DNA of 64,000 bases from Isoetes taiwanensis (Eukaryota; Streptophyta; Lycopodiopsida; Isoetales; Isoetaceae). Made by a program: the position numbers and the translations under genes. Each line of letters begins with the position of its first letter. Within the stretch, counting starts at the first letter, position 1. The stretch is from contig JAJEKV010000003.1 of NCBI GenBank assembly GCA_021234155.1, positions 33,031,166 to 33,095,165 on the forward strand. The letters run 5' to 3'. Under the pieces are notes generated by a model that worked only from the letters and a program-made list of their open reading frames with translations, was not told where the DNA came from and did not search any database. Shown here one piece after another: positions 57,876 through 64,000 of the stretch.

Positions 57876-58139
57876 GTGAGTTTCCAGAGATGCCTATGTT
57901 ATTTCGCTTGTAGAACATGCCGTCTCGTGGTTTAAATAATGGGATCTGGATAAGCTCGACGGATTCATTGCTTCCTTTGTCCAAAGATTTTTCAGCTTCG
58001 AGAGATGATTCTCTCCTGGCTCGAGATGCTCGAAGGAAACAATGGATCGGGGTTAATGAACAGTTCCGTTTTAGGTGTCTTTTTTCATGGTGTTTTCTTG
58101 GAATGTTGTGCATAGATCAGGCTAGGTCTAAGGCCCAGG

Positions 58140-59640
58140 AGATGCGGTTCAAATGCATCCTCTTGTAGTTAGTTTCCGGGTTTCAGGGCCTTCAACCGAA
58201 CCACCTCTTCGCAATATTCGAGGAAGATGGTTCAAGGAGAGTGGCTCGCAGGACAGGCTAGAGGCACTTGGGACTAAAAAAAGGAGAATACAAAGTGCAA
58301 GAGTTGTAGAGAATGCAAGCCTTGGCTTCCTCTCCGTGGTTTCCCCGGGTTAGTTGTAGAGGCCCCCACCCGTCCCCCAGCCCCCGCTACCATATTCGGC
58401 CATGGAGAATTGGTCGGTTAAGCGATTCTCGCTACTTGCGCAAGAGAATGCGATCGGTTATCGCTTTGTTGGTCAATTTCGACTGTAAGTCGAGAATGCC
58501 TTTACCATCCGTAACTCCTGCTAGTACACACGGAGTGCCGCTGGTTACAGCATTCCCCACTCGCGAGGCGAATCTGCATGTTAGCTCTATGGTTTCCGCG
58601 GGCAGAGTGGCTCGATCGGGTAGAGGCCATCGCTATGACCACACAGAGAATTGGCTGGCTAGAGTGATTCTCGACTTGCGAAATGAGAATGCGATACGTT
58701 GGTTTTCGTACGTGTCTTTCATTCCGCAAGTCGAGAATGCCTTTAGCCATCGGTAGAACTCCGGTGGTACAACATGGAGTGCGGTTGGAGGCATTCCCCG
58801 ACTACGAGCCGAATGCATACAAAGAAGCCTGCGGGTTTCCCTGTGGGTTGTTAGAGGTGGCTGCGGTGACCAAAACAACTTCCTTCGCAGAATGTCCGAG
58901 GACGATAGAAGGAGTTGTTAAGATCGCCCCAACCAGCTCTAGAGTGCACTAGAGTCAAGCATTTTCTCGACTCACGAGTCGAAAGCTGCCAAAGATCTTC
59001 GCGGTTAAAGTCGGCCACCCAATCGTGAGCCCATCCCCTCGCAATATTCGACGGCGATGGTTCAAGGAGACGGTTTTGATTGGGTAGAGGCCATCGCCAC
59101 CACAATACAGAGAATTGGGTTGTTAGCAGAGTTGGCCCGGCAGACAAGGAAAACCACTTCCTCTCGCATGTCCGAGGAAGATAGAAGGAGAGTGGTTAAG
59201 AGTGTCCTCCGTGAGGCCAGCTCTAGGAGTGCACTAGAGTTTTCACTCACGAGTCGAAAGTCGCCTGTATATTCGTTGTCGCCGGTACCTCCACCTTTGT
59301 TACCCTCTCGCAATATTCGGCATGAGCATGGTCTCAAGGAGAGTGGCCTCGATCGCGGAGGAACGCGACCGCACAGCGGGCCATTTCGGCGTATCACATC
59401 TTCACTACCAGCTTCCAGAAGGCCGCGCAGGTTCTAAAGAATGCAGAAGACATGGGTAGCCGCGGTAATTGATCGCAGTCGAGAATTCAACTCCGCCAAC
59501 AGTCCAGAGTGTACACTCCCTCTTCTCGCCTCGCCCGAAGTCGAGCTCACCGCTCAGTCGTCGAAGAAGGCCTGTACTTCCCGGACTGCTGGCAAGTCAA
59601 GTATTCTCAACTCGCCACCCTTCGCATGTCTCCTCCCGCA
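58140..59640. repeat. Degenerate tandem repeat array with palindromes, right arm (copy 2)
   Basis: The 'tcgcaatattcg' module recurs near 58210, 59041 and 59308, with altered versions near 58886 and 59166. 'gagaattgg.tggctag' and CGACTTGCG...GTCGAGAATG palindromes lie between them. Unit number and order differ from copy 1, so the array is evolving by gain and loss of units. Confidence 0.6.
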
Positions 59641-60014
59641 AAGGATTTGCTGTGGAGTTAGAAATGGAGATTCCGTGAAGCAATTCCTATTCTTAGTTCT
59701 TGCCGGAGAAAGACATTCCTAGTTATGTTCTTTAATGCTCGCAATATCTTACTTCCTAACACCAGTCTCCTCGATGATTTCTATCTCGCTGTTTGCTACT
59801 ACTTTAACCACTATTCTCACTTATGCCCTGCATAAATGTATTCAATTCAACCACAAGCAAGAAAAGATCACAAAAAACAAAAAAACAATACAAAGATTAA
59901 TGAGATTAATGAGAAAAAAAGAGAAAATGCTGGAGAACAAAAGACAGAGAAAAGGAGAACAAAGACAGGTAAAATGAGATTAAAAAAGGGTATGATATTA
60001 CAAAACATACCCGA

Positions 60015-60470
60015 AGATTTGGTTGGATGAGGAGGAGGCTTCCGAAGTTCGCCCCATGTGGGTATAGTCGCTGGCAAAGCGCGGAATAAGGATTTGTCTG
60101 GGCCAGAATTGTATCGTGGATTAATAAGAGCCTCTAACAACAGAATATAAGTAAAATGCACTAAAGGACTTACAGAAAACTAAAAAGCAAAGCACTAAAA
60201 AGGGCCTCACTTTTCCTCGAAGCAGAACGCCTCGGCCAACAATGAATCGCATGAGAACTTCTGGCGTCTGAAGCCGCCCCGATCCAAAACCAAGCCGCTG
60301 TCATAAGATGGCCTTGGAATCGCCGCTCGATCGATCGCCTGATTAAAAAGCGGGCGCTTAGGGAAAACAGGAGCTCAAGAGTGATCGAGAAAACAGGGAG
60401 GAAGAATGGTCTGGGGAGAGGAAGAGGGTGCAAGCACTCGCTGCACCCTCAACCGTCGAAAAGTGCAATA
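60015..60470 (-). other. Conserved minus-strand exon and start region, right arm (copy 2)
   Basis: Counterpart of 25345-25850. The exon frame reads ALINPRYNSGPDKSLFRALP before a GTATG donor. The CACGTG box lies near 60551. Confidence 0.35.
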
Positions 60471-60850
60471 ATATACTTAACTGCAGGGCCATGCCTCCAT
60501 GACGTGGCAAGAGGATTACGACGTGGGTTGACGGTTTTTTCCAAGAGGCGCCACGTGGGCTACATGCCAAGATATGAAAGGGTAGGTTATATGTTTATAT
60601 ATGTTATCTTATGTATTTAATAAGGTTTCAATGGTTGAATAGTATCAATGGTATATATGGTTACAATGTTCACATATGGTTTAGAATGAGTGTGGTTGTA
60701 TGCTTTAATATGGTTATATGATTTTAGTTAATATGGTTGTATGATTTAATATGGTTATATTTAATATGTTTGTATGGATTTTATATGGTTCATATGGTCA
60801 TATTTGTGGTGTTTGGGGCTATATGGTTTTAATGTGAGCTTTTTCATTCA

Positions 60851-63768
60851 GGAGCATGTGAGATGAGTAAAATGGAGCCAAGGAAGTCCAAAGGAGGCCA
60901 TTGCCCTAGGCTCCAATGGAGGAAGATGGGTTGCCTTTTGTTGCACCCTTGCAACCGCAGACGGTATTTGCAGAGGGCATAATAACTCCAAGTAGCTTGA
61001 TCCATTTGATAAACAGAATGATGAGAGGTCGAGATGAACATCTTGAGTTGGTATTGTGAAGCTTTATCGGTTGATACAATCATGTCCCAGGGAAGCTCTA
61101 GTGATTGCATTGTGTGTGCCTGGGCTGCTGAGTCCCAAGCTCAGCTTGAGATGGCCAATTAGATATATTACACACAAGAATGGTGATAATTTTACAATGC
61201 CCCATCAACTACACACCCCAAGGCCCACCCAAGGCCATGTGGAAGATTTGGTGGTCGATGAGCATCCTTGATCACAAGGAAGAGACGCTATGTCTTTCAT
61301 AAAAGGCGCCAAAGGTGCCCAAGAGGCCTAGAAGTGACAAATATTTAGAAAGGATGGAAAGTATGGCACCAACCAAAGAAAACCCGAGGCAATTAGGGGA
61401 CAAGAGTGTTGCAACCTAGATTGCACAAAGGCAAAGACAAATGTGGATGACCTCGCAAGTATAAGGTTCCAATACATTGAAATCAGCTTCAAAAAGATAG
61501 GATTAATTTCATTTACTCCTTGTGTAGGAATTCCAGCCATGATGAAAAACACAGATTCTACTCACTATATCAATTGAGGGGCATGAAGGTATGTATGAGA
61601 GCATTGAGATGGATTCTGGGGTGAGCAAGTCTTCATTTTACAGATATCGAGCAGGTTAGAAAAGGGCACACTTTGTTCCAACATGGTAATGCACTCACTT
61701 TGAAACCTAGAGCAAATACTCTAAAGGCCATTGCAGTCTTCGAGCTTTGTGAGATACATGTTCTCAATCCATGCCCCACAAGTCGAAAACGAGCACAAAG
61801 CGAGTGGTGCAAAAGAGTGTTGCCACAACACTATATCCAAAAGGAGTGCCTCAAGGAGGTCAACTCCATCCTAGAAACTACTAGAGGTAGGCCTCTTTCT
61901 CAATCACATTTCAGCAAGTTATGGAGCACTCACTTCTGACGCGGAGTGTCCTACAACACATGCCATTCTCAAAGTGCAACACTTGCATTCAACTCAAGGA
62001 TACACTTGCATCAACCGCAATAGAGAAAGAAAGAATGGCAATTAGGGAGCAATTTGCGATCACCAAAGGGACCAAATATCATGTAGACAAATTGTATTGG
62101 CAAGGAGAACATTTTCTTCGAGATGCAAAATGACAAATTTTTTGTGTATAATTCATGATAAGATGGACCAACACAAGACTTTCTTTGCCCAAGCTAGATC
62201 CTTTTACCCAAGCGTTGTCAAAAAACTTTTTCGGATGAAAGTAAGTCCAAGTGGGTGTATTAACACATGGTCATGGAACTGGAACATATGGTCATTTTGT
62301 GCTTGATCTATGGAGAGATGATCCAAACTTCCATGTGAGCTCTATTTTCAAGTGCCCGAGAACACTAGAGAAAGGATCGATAGAAGGGAGGAGGTATTCC
62401 CTTCAAAGACCCATTTTTGAGGCTTTGATGGATGATCAACCGCTTTGTTACCAAAGGCAGATAAAAAAAAAGCTCACATCCAAGGTGTCTAGTGAATCAA
62501 GGAGGACTTGGGATGATTTCCCCTTACTTGAGAAATCACCGCACGAGGAGCTATGTGTTCGCTTGGACAACCGCTGGAAAGAAAACAAGAATAGATGGAT
62601 GTTTGGGGCAATGTCATACTTGACAGCAAGTGGGAGTATTCAAAGTTGTGAAAGTGGGATTCATGATGGTTGGGCATACGCATGATGATATAGATGGATT
62701 CTTTGAACTTTCTCCACCAAGCTCAAGAGAGAAAACGTGGACCACTCTCCCCCTAACTAATGGATGTGTTTGAGAGTCGTATTGACCCCCAACCCAATGG
62801 CTTTCTTGATGGATGAGGTTGCATTGGAAATCATTTTGTAGAAGGATACTTGCTAGATGGCAAGGACCAAATGACAGACACACAAAGCCACTTCAGCTCA
62901 AGTTTTGGGTTAGGGATGGAATACCAATCATGCAATATAAGGGAGACCAGGTGACAAGTTGTGGATGCCTGCATAAGGTATCGAAGTTGTGGCAAAGGGT
63001 GTCACAGGTGAAGTTCTCATTCCTAAAGGGCAGCCAAAACCACTACCTCCCTTCAAGACAAACCAAAGACTCTAGCCAACCGGGTGAAGGGCATCAAGGA
63101 TTACATAACGACCGATGATGTTCGAAATGGAAAGCACACCTCCACTCTTAAGAAAATCAAATGGACTCCCTAATCAAGTACCTGGAGAAAGTTGTGACAT
63201 GCTTAGAAACTGAACAGCCATGTGGGAGGGAGCTAAGAGACGGGTTCTTGCAGAGTCAAGATGGGAGGGTTCTCAAGGTGCAAGCACGCCTAAGAATGCT
63301 CACTTGGGTCCCAACAAGGGTTCCAAGTGGTTTGGGGAAGTAAGGCCTCAAAGCCGGCGGTTTGATCTTCCCCGAGTGGGATCCCTTTGAGGACATCAAG
63401 GAAGGATACTTTGTGCTAGTAAGGCCCATGATGAGGACCCATTCAATATGGTTAGGGGTGCCACTCTCTCGATGTGACCACCACTATGCCTCGGATGGAG
63501 AGGAGTTGCGCCCCGGATTCCAAATTCAATATTGGGAGCCCATTGGGAGACACAAGAAGGGCAACTTGAAGGAGCAATACAATCGACCACTGAGAAGAAG
63601 TGGAGGGCAAATTATGCCGACCCTCAAAGGGAGGGAATTGGTGGAGGTGTGGTATGGTCATATCCAAGTTCTCACATTGCAAAAGACAACACACACAAGA
63701 TCCCAAGAAAGGAGATGGACAAGGCCATGAGCAACCTCCATGCTATATCATTGTATGAGGGTACATAA
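60851..63768 (+). CDS. DDE-type transposase of the giant element, DUF7869-like (copy 2)
   Basis: The exon opens after TTTTCATTCAG, first ATG at 60863 (MSKMEPRKS), and ends TAA at 63766-63768. All landmarks of copy 1 recur: CCNLDC, QSHFSKLW, FSKCNTCIQLKDTLAST, DKMDQHKT (near 62163-62180), and here a clear RLDNRWKENKNRW (about 62560-62600). HDGWAY then DDIDGFF follow across a frame slip near 62680. LKFWVRDGIPIMQYK and the C-terminal EGYFVLVR...FQIQYWEPIGRHKKGN module close the protein. Broken frames sit mostly at CAG/CTG sites and at places different from copy 1. A merged reading would give one open frame of roughly 950 residues. Confidence 0.72.
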
Positions 63769-63939
63769 TATTGAGAAGTTTGAAAACTTTCTCAACTAGT
63801 GGTTTGAAAAATTTATGAGGAAAACAAGTAACCCAATTCTATGTGTGTCATGTGTAATTCTATTCAAGCAATCAATTCAGAAATTTCTTTTATGGTGTGT
63901 GAGTCCCATTTTCAGTCCGAGTCCCAAAATTCAAGATTT

Positions 63940-63964
63940 GTCCCACTTTAATTAAATACGACTT
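63940..63964 (-). repeat. Right terminal inverted repeat, copy 2
   Basis: Exact inverse of 51694-51718, followed by ACTT at 63965-63968. Confidence 0.95.
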
Positions 63965-63968
63965 ACTT

Positions 63969-64000
63969 TCCTTTATTCAGGATTGCATAGTAGATGGACA
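63969..64000. other. Flank right of copy 2
   Basis: Thirty-two bases with no feature. Before insertion they adjoined the sequence ending at 51693. Confidence 0.4.

Larger units (their letters stand above)
51694..63964. mobile_element. Giant TIR DNA transposon, copy 2 (12,271 bp)
   Basis: It is bounded by the same 25-bp TIRs as copy 1 (51694-51718 and 63940-63964) and flanked by ACTT at 51690-51693 and 63965-63968. The gene order matches copy 1, with one FCP1-domain unit instead of three. The same left arm, palindrome array, divergent exons, right-arm array and transposase are present in the same orientation. Differences from copy 1 concentrate at CAG/CTG and C/G-rich sites. Confidence 0.93.

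Overview
The window is land-plant nuclear DNA: intron-rich plant genes on an AT-rich background, among LINE, copia, MITE-like and large DNA-transposon sequence. The gene families present (a USP-plus-kinase protein of the 'inactive kinase SELMODRAFT' type, a CH-domain KIN-14 kinesin, a type III polyketide synthase fragment) and the kind of transposase suggest a non-flowering vascular plant such as a lycophyte, fern or gymnosperm. The species cannot be fixed from this window.

Layout. 1-1060 is a decayed LINE 3' part. 3131-6640 (+) is a complete-looking receptor-like cytoplasmic kinase with an N-terminal USP domain. 7370-7565 is a LINE endonuclease scrap. 9262-29320 is a 20,059-bp DNA transposon with 25-bp perfect terminal inverted repeats and a 4-bp target duplication (TGAT). 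29325-41500 is intergenic: MITE-like elements, a G-type lectin scrap beside a chalcone-synthase-like pseudogene, LINE and copia pieces, SINE-like repeats, and a decayed SUMO E2 (SCE1) copy on the minus strand. 41563-47762 (+) is a multi-exon KIN-14 kinesin with one likely U12-type AT-AC intron. 51694-63964 is a second, 12,271-bp copy of the same transposon with its own 4-bp duplication (ACTT).

The giant transposon is the main discovery candidate. Its right arm carries a plus-strand DDE-type transposase that resembles the DUF7869 group and ends in a C-terminal chromatin-reader-like segment. Its left and middle part carries a minus-strand gene of unknown function whose C-terminus is recognisably an FCP1/SCP-like HAD phosphatase domain. 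That gene is present once in the 12-kb copy and as three head-to-tail units of about 3.86 kb in the 20-kb copy, which explains the whole size difference. Dozens of 24-26 bp palindromes built on CTCGACT/AGTCGAG sit in the introns and spacers of both copies.

Most differences between the copies, and most apparent frameshifts, fall at CAG/CTG and other C/G-rich sites, while intervening sequence is nearly identical. I read this as base-calling error at methylated CHG/CG cytosines. The elements may therefore be younger and more intact than the translated frames suggest.
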